Program-made: the position numbers and the translations under genes
Notes under the pieces: model-generated
Told to the model about the DNA's origin: nothing
The model's database searches: none
Seen by the model: only the letters and a program-made list of their open reading frames with translations
Assembly (NCBI RefSeq): GCF_007997015.1
Contig: NZ_VOSM01000004.1
Coordinates: forward strand, 248,001 to 312,000
Length of the DNA stretch: 64,000 nt
Direction of reading: 5' to 3'
Origin: Lujinxingia vulgaris
Lineage (GTDB): Bacteria > Myxococcota_A > Bradymonadia > Bradymonadales > Bradymonadaceae
Shown: in pieces, positions 16,519-24,628 of the stretch
Layout: each line of letters starts with the position of its first letter
Position numbering within the stretch: position 1 is the first letter of the stretch

Positions 16519-16621
16519 CACCCACCTCCAAGTTGAGACCTCTGCCGCCTTCAGGCCTCAGAGTAGAGAAGGTCCGCCCCCCGTGCAACGTGGCGAATTG
16601 CCTCGGGGTCACGGACGGCGC

Positions 16622-17452
16622 TTACTTCACGCGCAGCTCATCAAAGATGATCTGGCGCTCGCTCCCCTCAAAGTTGCGCGTTACGGAGAGGCGCAGCGGC
16701 CCAAGCTCCTGATAGTCATCCCAGAAGACCAGCTGCGGCGGCCGATCCCCCTGCAGATGCATCTCCCAGGCCCGCACCTCACCGCTCTCCGGCTCCACCT
16801 GAACCAGGTAGCGATCACCGGGTGTCAATCCCACTCCCTCAAAGCTCAACTCCAGCACCTCCAACGTCTCCCCCTCGCGTTCAAGCTCCCCCTCGTGGCC
16901 CAACGAAACGCCCGGATCAAAGACTTTCAGCGGCATCAGCAACCAGTACACATCGTTCACCCAGCGCGTATACGCCCCCTTTCCGGCGATCTCCAACGCC
17001 TCTCCTTCTATGGGGTCGCCATCGCGGCTGGCCTCCTCGGCTGTGGCGTCATCCAGGTTCACCGTCACGTCCCACTCCACCCCCTCCTCATCGGTCCAGC
17101 GCACGCGGTCGACGCCCTCCCAGACCTTCCAATCATGGGTGGCCGCAAAGGTCTCCTCGTCCTGCTCTTTCACCACAAAACGAAATCCCAGCTCTTCGAC
17201 CTGAGGCCAGCGCTGGCCGCCGTGCGCCTCAAACACCCGGGCTGCCAGCTCCCCGGCCGGCCCCTCAACCTGCGGCGTCGGCGCCACCGGAAGCTCCTCC
17301 TCAGCCCGCGCCTTGCTCCCCTCCTCCCCCTCGTCATCCAACACCGGCGCCTCACCGCCGACGCTGCCCTCCCCCTCTTCGGCAGGGCCATCACAGCCCG
17401 CCGCCAGCAGCGCCACCGCCAACACCATCATCCACCCACGAAAACCTTTCAT
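16622..17452 (-). CDS. Secreted lipoprotein, LolA/LppX-like fold suspected
   Basis: This 276-residue protein begins MKGFRGWMMVLAVALLAAGC, a clear lipoprotein signal. An acidic low-complexity linker leads to a domain starting LAARVFEAHGGQRWPQVEELGFRF, which resembles beta-rich proteins that measure or carry lipids (outer-membrane lipoprotein-sorting-like). The rest alternates short beta-strands. Function is unknown. It is transcribed alone, in the same direction as the gene behind it. Confidence 0.75.
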   Translation of the reverse strand: MKGFRGWMMVLAVALLAAGCDGPAEEGEGSVGGEAPVLDDEGEEGSKARAEEELPVAPTPQVEGPAGELAARVFEAHGGQRWPQVEELGFRFVVKEQDEETFAATHDWKVWEGVDRVRWTDEEGVEWDVTVNLDDATAEEASRDGDPIEGEALEIAGKGAYTRWVNDVYWLLMPLKVFDPGVSLGHEGELEREGETLEVLELSFEGVGLTPGDRYLVQVEPESGEVRAWEMHLQGDRPPQLVFWDDYQELGPLRLSVTRNFEGSERQIIFDELRVK

Positions 17453-17852
17453 CTCACACCACCCTGGTCTGCAATTCGTCGAACAACCGCTCGCGCTCCA
17501 TGGCCAACTCGGGCCCCGAAGCGCATCCACGTCGCAATCTTCAACTCGCCGGCTCACCTTTCAAGCCATCTTCTCCGATGCGATCGAACATCCCTCCGCC
17601 CATCACTCCGCCCATCACCGAAACGCGACATGTGTTCACCCGGCCACAGCGCTTCGTTCCGATTGCACAAACGCCCCTTTCCACGGCGACTTCCGGGCAT
17701 CCGGATCGCTTCCTGAATGAAACAAAAAAGGCTGGCAGGCGCTCCTCGCGCCCACCAGCCCTGCTGCACACTTTCATTAACCCGAATCTCGGCTCAGGAG
17801 GCGACCGACAACCTCACCGGCCCCGGCGCATCCTCAACCCTTCCTTTGCGAC
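17453..17852. other. Intergenic region with one terminator
   Basis: The 400 bases between two minus-strand genes hold the terminator at 17724-17760 and presumably the promoter of the lipoprotein gene at 16622-17452. I see no further gene. Confidence 0.6.
17724..17760 (-). terminator. Intrinsic terminator of the secreted-protein gene
   Basis: Read on the minus strand, GGCTGG-TG-GGCGC pairs with GCGCC-TG-CCAGCC and is followed by TTTTTT. It lies about 90 bases downstream of the stop codon of the gene at 17853-18431. Confidence 0.85.
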
Positions 17853-18431
17853 TCAGGGCAAAAACACCCGCCGCATCTTCATCGCCGACCACCAGTTCGT
17901 CACACACACCTCGCCAGTGATCTCAGCATCAAAACCACTGCCGTCGGCCAGCGTCGTCCCGTTGATGTAGAAGGTGCCGCTGGCCCCCTCAAAGATGCCC
18001 GTGCCGCCCTGCACGCGGTTGAACTCGGTAAAGATCCCGGCGGCGTTATCCAGAATCCCCGCGTCCGTGCTCTGAAGCTCCCCGTAAGGGGTGATCAACG
18101 TGAGCACACCGGCGTAGGTCCACGTCGTGGCCGGCTCCACCGGCGGAAATACCACGCTATCCTCACCGATCACCCCGCCGCCAATCCCATCGGCCACATA
18201 GCTCGTCGAGCCGACCACCCGACCGCCGCGCTGCAACAGGTCGCCGGCGGTGCACAACCCTACCGCGCTCTCACACCCTTCCGAGAAAAACGTCGCGCTG
18301 AGCGAGGCGCTGATCGACCGACAAATCGGCTCGCCGCTCGAAGGTCCATGCGCCCAGGACGTCGCGCTCAACGCCATCGCTGCCACCACCACACTCGAAC
18401 CCACCACCGTCTTCATACATACACCACGCAT
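17853..18431 (-). CDS. Secreted hypothetical protein, single beta-rich domain
   Basis: This 192-residue protein has a Sec signal peptide (hydrophobic VVGSSVVVAAMALSATSWA, cleavage expected after SWA), so it should reach the periplasm or the outside. It contains four Cys in the mature part. The C-terminal half (GGTGIFEGASGTFYINGTTLADGSGFDAEITGEVC) resembles the beta-barrel repeat pattern of dirigent/allene-oxide-cyclase-like proteins, but this is only a resemblance. ATG 18431 is preceded by AGGAGG at five bases. It is followed by its own terminator. Confidence 0.7.
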   Translation of the reverse strand: MRGVCMKTVVGSSVVVAAMALSATSWAHGPSSGEPICRSISASLSATFFSEGCESAVGLCTAGDLLQRGGRVVGSTSYVADGIGGGVIGEDSVVFPPVEPATTWTYAGVLTLITPYGELQSTDAGILDNAAGIFTEFNRVQGGTGIFEGASGTFYINGTTLADGSGFDAEITGEVCVTNWWSAMKMRRVFLP

Positions 18432-18581
18432 CTCGACCTCCTGCTTCCAGGGACAACACCACCATTACGCTCAGACGCAACGCGCCTGTCTCGTCGGGCC
18501 TCGCAGACTCGCCAGTGGCGAGCCGCGTAACTTGTCTCGTAAAGGTTTACCTCTTCAGGGTGACAGGTTGGCGTCGCACGA

Positions 18582-19925
18582 TCAAGGACTTTCGCACAGT
18601 GCGCTTTCACGCCGTCGTACCACCTGCGTGCCCCCCGAAGGCGCAATCGTCACAAGTCGCCTCACCGGCCGCAGCGCGCGCTCCCCGGCCAACTCCAGAT
18701 CGACGTTTCGCAGCAGGGTTCCGAGCACGATCTTCATCTCATACATCGCCAGCCTCGCCCCGATGCAGCGCCTCACCCCGCCGCCAAAGGGCAAAAACTG
18801 ATGGGAGCGGTAGGTGCGATCGAGAAATCGCTCCGGCCAGAAACGCTCCGGCTCCTCAAACACCTCCGCGCGCCGGTGCGCCAGATAGATGGCAGGCATC
18901 GCCACCATCCCCGGCTCCAGCGTATAACCCCCGACCTTCACCTCCCGCTGCACCTGACGGGCGATCACCGGAATCACCGGTGTGAGCCTCAATATCTCTT
19001 TGACCACCGCCTCCAGATACGCGCTCTGCGCGATCTGTCCCCCGGTGCACGCCTCCCCCAAAGCCAGCATCTCCCGGCGCGCTCGCGCATAAACCTGCGG
19101 TGAGCTCAAAAGCCAGTAGATCCCCCAGGCCAGCGCCGTCGCCGTCGACTCATGACCGGTTGCCATCAGCGTGAGCACCTCGTCGTGAATCTCCTCGCGA
19201 AGCATCGGCTGGCCCTCCTCATCGCGGGCCTCCAGGAGCACCGCCAGGATGTCGCCACGCGCCTGCTGATCTTCGGTGCGACGCTCGTCGATCTCTTCGT
19301 AAATCAGCGCTGAAAGCTCATCGAGCTGCCCCACAAACTGCGCCCACCGCGCGCCGGCGGCCTCCCCGCCGGCGCGCTGACTGAGCAGCGCCAAATTGAA
19401 AAGCTCATCGTCGAGCACCGCCGCAAACGCCCGGGAAAGCCGCTGCCGGCGCTCGGTGCGCTCCGGCCCGAACACCATCTCAATGATCAGCCGAAACGCC
19501 ACCTTCTGCATCGAGGGCCGCACCGCAAAAGGCGCGTCAAAGGCCCACTCCCGGCAGATCTCCTGTGTAACCCGATGAATCAGCTCCCCGTACGCCTGCA
19601 CCCGCCCTCGCCCAAAACTCGGCATCAGCAGCTTTCGCTCGCGTCGGTGCCGCTCCCCCTCCAGCAAAAGCAGCGAGTTCTCGCCAAGAAAGGGCTTAAG
19701 AATCCCGTTGCCCGCCCCCGCCCAGAAGACCTCCGGGTCCCCACCGAGCACCTCCTGAATCGCCTCCGGGCTACTAAAAATCACGCCGACCCCGTAGCCG
19801 CGAAAATCCAACGCGAAGGTCTCGCCAAGGGTCGCAGCACACTCCTCCAGAAACCCGTAGGGGCGAGTCATCCACTGCAGCGTCTGCTGTGCGCTGGAGA
19901 GTTCGGGACGAGGAGGTAGGGTCAT
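18582..19925 (-). CDS. Cytochrome P450
   Basis: This 447-residue protein carries the P450 hallmarks in order: I-helix LMATGHESTATALAW, the ExxR motif in KEILRLTPVIPVIAR, PERF before the haem loop, and FGGGVRRCIGARLAM with the haem-ligand Cys. It is soluble (no N-terminal anchor), as in most bacterial P450s, and needs an external electron-transfer partner; none is encoded next to it. Substrate unknown. The ATG at 19925 fits the family's N-terminus but has no clear ribosome binding site. Confidence 0.93.
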   Translation of the reverse strand: MTLPPRPELSSAQQTLQWMTRPYGFLEECAATLGETFALDFRGYGVGVIFSSPEAIQEVLGGDPEVFWAGAGNGILKPFLGENSLLLLEGERHRRERKLLMPSFGRGRVQAYGELIHRVTQEICREWAFDAPFAVRPSMQKVAFRLIIEMVFGPERTERRQRLSRAFAAVLDDELFNLALLSQRAGGEAAGARWAQFVGQLDELSALIYEEIDERRTEDQQARGDILAVLLEARDEEGQPMLREEIHDEVLTLMATGHESTATALAWGIYWLLSSPQVYARARREMLALGEACTGGQIAQSAYLEAVVKEILRLTPVIPVIARQVQREVKVGGYTLEPGMVAMPAIYLAHRRAEVFEEPERFWPERFLDRTYRSHQFLPFGGGVRRCIGARLAMYEMKIVLGTLLRNVDLELAGERALRPVRRLVTIAPSGGTQVVRRRESALCESP

Positions 19926-20443
19926 TGCACACACACCACTTCGGGGGATCACAGGCATGATGGCGCGTCGCAAGTTACAACACGCAACACAGCCTTAACC
20001 TTAAAACACAAAAGCACCCGTCAGCGCAAAATTTTGCAGCCACGTCGCTTCATGACATGTTATAAATCATCTTCCCCATGACTGTAGAGGCCTTCAATCT
20101 TAGCGTCAAATTTCGGCGATACTTTTTTCACCTCGCCACACGCACCTACAGCAACCCACCCACCCGGACAGACAAAAAGACCAATAAAACCAACACCATA
20201 GACCCCATGGACACATCGAGCATCGCACACCCACTCCTCAACAACACCTCGGTTCGAGGCCAGTCGCGTTCAAAAACCGACTCGCCCGACCAAAAACAAG
20301 ATTCAACTTTTACCGATCGTTAAAAATTAAAAAACACGCTTGAACTCGCCTCATCCGATCTTCATACTGAGGGCGATAACATCACTTTCCAGCTTCTCCC
20401 ACGTCGATGAGCCACCGGGCTCATCCCCCCCACGAGGTGTACC
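19926..20443. other. AT-rich intergenic region, no gene seen
   Basis: This 518-base region between the divergent P450 and ACP genes is clearly richer in A and T than its surroundings, with A-tracts around 20150-20180 and 20280-20340. It must carry the promoters for both sides. A short open frame at 20078-20323 is low in complexity and not supported. Confidence 0.6.
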
Positions 20444-20704
20444 GTGAGAGCGTCCTTCTCTACCGTCGAAAAGGCCATCCGCGCGGCGGCGAGCAACCCC
20501 CTGCCCGATACGATCCGCGAGGATCACTCCTTTTTGCTCGATCTGGGCTTCGACTCGCTGACCATCACCGTGCTCACCCTGGAGCTGGAGGGCTACGTCG
20601 GCCAGCCCGTACTCTTAAATCGCTGGGTGGAGTCGGCCTCCAACCCCACCGATCTCACCGTCGGCTCGCTCTGCGACTACCTCGACCAGGTGGTGAGCGC
20701 ATGA
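20444..20704 (+). CDS. Acyl carrier protein
   Basis: This 86-residue protein has the carrier motif LGFDSL (Ser about residue 38), the attachment site for 4'-phosphopantetheine, within a helical domain of normal length. GTG 20444 has GAGG upstream, and its stop overlaps the next start by four bases (ATGA). As the first gene of an operon with a crotonase-like protein and a fatty acyl-AMP ligase, it is presumably the carrier charged by the ligase rather than the housekeeping fatty-acid ACP. Confidence 0.9.
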   Translation: MRASFSTVEKAIRAAASNPLPDTIREDHSFLLDLGFDSLTITVLTLELEGYVGQPVLLNRWVESASNPTDLTVGSLCDYLDQVVSA

Positions 20705-22584
20705 GCCCGCCAATCTTCTCAAGTCATCTGGATGCCCGGGGCGTGCTGCAGGTGCAGATGGACACCCCCGGCAGCGAGGTCAACATCTTCAGCGCTCGCG
20801 CCGCCGAAGAGCTTATCGAGGTGATGGCCGCGGTCGACCCCGACGTCACCCGCGCCGTCGTCTTCAAGAGCGCCAAGGCCCGAAGTTTCATCAATGGCGC
20901 ACAGCTGATGCTGGCCAGCGCCGTGCAGTCGCCCGAGAGCATCTTCGAGATGACCGCGCTCTTGCGCCGCGCCTATGCCAGCGTCAAGCGCTGCCCGGTG
21001 CCCACCATCGCCCTGGTCACCGGCTCGTGTTACGGCTGCGGGGTGGAGTTCTCGCTCAACTGCGACTTCCGGGTGGCCACCGACAGCCCCGACGCCACCT
21101 TCTACATGACCGAGATCGCCGACTACCTGAACACCCCCGCCTTCGGCAGCACGCAACGCCTGCCCCCGATGATGGGCCTTGAGCGCGGGCTGGGATTTCT
21201 GCTCTGGGGCCACCGCCTCTGGGGAAAACGCGCGCTGGAGCACCGTCTCATCGACGCGTTGCTCCCCCTCGACGGCATCGAGGAGGCGCTCGACGCGCTC
21301 ATCGACCAGATCCTGAGCGACCAACGCCGCCCCCACGCCCCTCAGGCAGAGTCGGCCGAGCGCATTGCGCAGGTCACCGAAGCGACGCGCGCGCTTATCG
21401 CCCGGCTCCCCGACGCCTACCATCGCATCTACACGCGCTGCCTCGATCTGATGGTACACGCCGCAAAACGCGGCACCCATCCCCCCACTGAAGACGACTT
21501 CCGCCGGGAGCTCGCTGCCGCCGGTGAGACCCTGGTGGAGACGCAGGCCCAGTCCGCGCGCTCTTTTCTTTACCTGCGTCAAGTCGCCGAGCGCGTTCAT
21601 GTGCGCCGCCTCCCCCGGCGCCAACCTCTGGAGCTTACGCTGAAACGAGGCGTCGACGCCCACGCCGACACCTTCTTCGACGAGCTCAGCGCGCGACCGC
21701 TGCGCGACATCCGCTACCGGATCAGCGGCGGCGCCGACGCCGCTGAATACCCACTCTCGCTGCACCTCTCCTCGACCACAGACGCCGACGAGTCCGGAGC
21801 ACCGACGCCCCTTCTGCTCAAGATCCACGGCGGCGCGCCGCCCACCAGCCTCCCCGACGATGGCGTCTTCCACCTGCGCCGCCCGCTCCCCGGGCTCACC
21901 CTGGAAGCCTGCGAGCGCGCGCTGCCCGGCACCGGCACGCGTCCCCTGCTGGAGGTCCGCCTTCCCTCAGGCTTTGAGCGCGCCCCGGGTCACCTCTTCG
22001 AATGGCTCGACGCCTGCGGCTTCGCCGTGATCTTCTCCCGCGCCCGAGACACCTTCCTCAGCGACCGATTCCTGCTGGCCACCCTCGCGCCGGCACTGGC
22101 AAGCCTGCGCGCCGGGCTGAGCGCTGCCGATGTGCACGCCACGCTTCGCCACATCGGCATGGTCCCCTCGCCAGTCCTCAGCGCTCGTCAGAGCTTCGCC
22201 CCCGAAGCTCTCAACAGCGCCCTTCGCCCCCACCTCCCCGACACCTGGGAGGGGCCTGCCGACCAGCATCTCCGCGATCTTCTCGGCGATCTTCCCTCAG
22301 CGTCGGGCGCGCCCTCACCGCGTCTCAGCGCGGCCATGCACCTCAACCTGCTGGCCACCATCCTCACCGCCCGCGAGTCTGGCGAGCTGGCCCATCCCAC
22401 CGTGGCCGACGTCATCGCCCGCGAACTTCTGGGCTACCCGGTCGGGCGCACAAGCCTCTGCGAGCACCTGACCCCCGGTCGCGTTAGCGCGATGCTCGAG
22501 CAGGTCGACCCGCGCCTGCTTCCAACCGCTCACATCACGCTTGCGCAGGCCTTCGCCGAGCAGACACGCGCCTTCTACGTCTGA
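20701..22584 (+). CDS. Crotonase-3HCDH-like protein (FadB/FadJ-like, NAD motif not seen)
   Basis: This 627-residue protein has a crotonase domain at residues 1 to about 230: oxyanion-hole region SFINGAQLML and GSCYGCGVEFSLNCDFRVA. The remainder weakly follows the layout of FadB/FadJ: RPLLEVRLPSG, a segment like the end of the 3-hydroxyacyl-CoA dehydrogenase NAD domain (DACGFAVIFSRARDTFLSDRFLLA), and a helical tail. No GxGxxG nucleotide-binding motif is visible, so dehydrogenase activity is doubtful. Coupled to the ACP gene, it may hydrate or dehydrate an ACP-bound acyl chain. The similarity of the second half is my judgement and is less certain than the first. Confidence 0.75.
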   Translation: MSPPIFSSHLDARGVLQVQMDTPGSEVNIFSARAAEELIEVMAAVDPDVTRAVVFKSAKARSFINGAQLMLASAVQSPESIFEMTALLRRAYASVKRCPVPTIALVTGSCYGCGVEFSLNCDFRVATDSPDATFYMTEIADYLNTPAFGSTQRLPPMMGLERGLGFLLWGHRLWGKRALEHRLIDALLPLDGIEEALDALIDQILSDQRRPHAPQAESAERIAQVTEATRALIARLPDAYHRIYTRCLDLMVHAAKRGTHPPTEDDFRRELAAAGETLVETQAQSARSFLYLRQVAERVHVRRLPRRQPLELTLKRGVDAHADTFFDELSARPLRDIRYRISGGADAAEYPLSLHLSSTTDADESGAPTPLLLKIHGGAPPTSLPDDGVFHLRRPLPGLTLEACERALPGTGTRPLLEVRLPSGFERAPGHLFEWLDACGFAVIFSRARDTFLSDRFLLATLAPALASLRAGLSAADVHATLRHIGMVPSPVLSARQSFAPEALNSALRPHLPDTWEGPADQHLRDLLGDLPSASGAPSPRLSAAMHLNLLATILTARESGELAHPTVADVIARELLGYPVGRTSLCEHLTPGRVSAMLEQVDPRLLPTAHITLAQAFAEQTRAFYV

Positions 22585-22614
22585 GCCATCCACCCCGTCG
22601 TACTGAGGTTCGCC

Positions 22615-24498
22615 ATGTCCGCATCCACCGCCCCGACGCCCCTCACCGAGCCTCATTGGGTTCGCCCCGCCTCAGCTCTCGATACCCCCGCAGCGGTGCT
22701 CGACGCCATCCCCGACCCCTCGGAGTCGCTCTCGGCGATCTTCTGGCGGCGCGCCAACGCCAGCCCTGAGGCGCCGGCGTTCTATGACGTCACCCTTAGC
22801 GCAGATGGCCCCAACGCCGCCCCCGTCAGCTTTGCGCGTTTGCAACGCTCGGTGGAGCAAGCCCGCGCCGCTCTGCTCGCACAGGGCGTGAGCGATGGCG
22901 AGCGCGTGATCCTCTCGCTGGACGACGTCGACGTCTTCATGGCCTTTATGCTGGCGTCGATGACCCTGGGCGCCATCGCCGTGCCGCTGCCGCCGCTGAC
23001 CGAGCTCAAGCTCTCGCGCAGCTTCAACGAGCGCATCCGGGCGGTCTGCGCCGACTGCCAACCCCGCGCCCTGGTCGCCGACCACCGAGACCGCTGGGAC
23101 GCCCTCGATCTGGCCAGCCTCGGCGCCACCACGCTCCTCGACGGCCCCGCCCTCCTCAACGCCGACGCGCCGGCCGAGCCCATCGCCGCGCAAGACTGGC
23201 AGCGACCCCTCTCGCAGGCCGCCTACCTGCAGTACACTTCCGGCTCCACAGGCTCCCCCAAGGGCGTCATCGTCACGCATCAAAACCTGGTGGCAAACCT
23301 TCGCGCGAGCACCCTGGCCGGGCACTTCTCCCCGGCCGACCGCTCCTTCTCCTGGCTGCCTCTCTACCACGACATGGGCCTCATCGGCGGCCCGCTGCTC
23401 GGGCTCTTTGTCGGCTTTGCCCCCTACCTGATGCGCCCCTCGGGCTTTGTCGCCCGACCGGACAGCTGGCTCAAAGGCATCACCCGCTTTCGCGCCACCT
23501 TCATCGTCGCGCCCAACTTCGCCTACGCGGTCGTCGCGCAGAAGTTGCCCGAGCGCCTGCTCGATGGCGTCGATCTCTCGTCGGTGCGCCTGGCGTTTAA
23601 CGGCGCCGAGCCCATCGACCACCGCACCGTCGACGCCTTCCTCGGCCGCTTTGAGCCCTACGGCTTCAAACGCGAAGCCTTCTTCCCTGTCTACGGCCTG
23701 GCCGAAGCCACACTCGCCGTGGCCTTCCCGCGGCCCAGCACCCGCGTGCGCTACGACAGCGTCGACCGCAACCAGGTGGCCGATCAGCGCCGCGCCAGCG
23801 AAGAAGACCCGCAAGCCTCTCACGCGCTCACCTCGGTGAGCGTGGGCTTCATTGTGCCCGAACACACCCTGATCCTGCGCGATCTTCAGAGTGGTCAGGC
23901 CCTCGGCGAACGCCAGGTGGGCCAGATTCACGTGCGCGGCCCCTCGGTCTCACCGGGCTACTGGGGCAAAGATGTCACCGCCGATCCGGAGCTCGCCACC
24001 GGCGATATCGGCTACGTCGCCGATGATCAGCTCTACATCATCGACCGCCTCAAAGATCTCATCATCATCGCCGGCCAGAACTTCGCCCCCTCCGACATCG
24101 AGCGTCACGTCGGCCGCATCAATGGACTGCGCCTGGGCCGGGTGGTCGCCTACACGCGCCCCAACGCCCTGGGCACCCAGGCGCTGCAGCTGGTCGCCGA
24201 GATATCCCCGGGCAGCTGGCGCCCCTTCGACCAGGTGGAGCGCGAGGTTCGCCACACCCTCCAGCATCACTTCGGGCTGGCCCTGGCCGATCTTCAGTTG
24301 GTTCCGCCCGGCTCCATCCCCAAAACCTCCAGCGGCAAAATCAAACGCCAGCACACCCGTCGCCTGGCCGAATCTGGCCAACTTCGCGACGCTCGCGACT
24401 GGCCCACCCTCGTGCGCACGCGCGTCAGTCACATAAGAAAACAACTTCTGACCCTCAGCGCCCTTGCCGTCGAGCGCACTCGGCAGCTATTACCTTAA
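22615..24498 (+). CDS. Fatty acyl-AMP ligase (FAAL-type)
   Basis: This 627-residue ANL-superfamily enzyme has the P-loop LQYTSGSTGSPKGVIVTH, SWLPLYHDMGLIGG, the adenylation motif VYGLAEATLAV, TGDIGY, DRLKDLIIIAGQN and the C-terminal catalytic PKTSSGKIKR. The pattern, including the LPLYHDMGL segment, is that of FAAL/FadD32-like enzymes that activate fatty acids as adenylates and pass them to carrier proteins. It is 30 bases after the crotonase-like gene, with GAGG before its ATG, completing an ACP/crotonase/FAAL operon. Confidence 0.92.
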   Translation: MSASTAPTPLTEPHWVRPASALDTPAAVLDAIPDPSESLSAIFWRRANASPEAPAFYDVTLSADGPNAAPVSFARLQRSVEQARAALLAQGVSDGERVILSLDDVDVFMAFMLASMTLGAIAVPLPPLTELKLSRSFNERIRAVCADCQPRALVADHRDRWDALDLASLGATTLLDGPALLNADAPAEPIAAQDWQRPLSQAAYLQYTSGSTGSPKGVIVTHQNLVANLRASTLAGHFSPADRSFSWLPLYHDMGLIGGPLLGLFVGFAPYLMRPSGFVARPDSWLKGITRFRATFIVAPNFAYAVVAQKLPERLLDGVDLSSVRLAFNGAEPIDHRTVDAFLGRFEPYGFKREAFFPVYGLAEATLAVAFPRPSTRVRYDSVDRNQVADQRRASEEDPQASHALTSVSVGFIVPEHTLILRDLQSGQALGERQVGQIHVRGPSVSPGYWGKDVTADPELATGDIGYVADDQLYIIDRLKDLIIIAGQNFAPSDIERHVGRINGLRLGRVVAYTRPNALGTQALQLVAEISPGSWRPFDQVEREVRHTLQHHFGLALADLQLVPPGSIPKTSSGKIKRQHTRRLAESGQLRDARDWPTLVRTRVSHIRKQLLTLSALAVERTRQLLP

Positions 24499-24628
24499 CG
24501 TCTGCCACACAACTAAGCCATATCCGGTGCCCGGGCAACGCGCCTCCGGGGGGTCAGGTTCACGCCCGCGCACAATCTGCTCTCCCTCTTCGGGAGCTCG
24601 ATTGTCGTACCCATTCAGGATCTCCCCC

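Noticed and set aside
20078-20323. 81-codon open frame upstream of the ACP gene
   Set aside because: Low-complexity Thr/Ser/Lys composition, no ribosome binding site and no recognisable domain; the region looks like promoter DNA.
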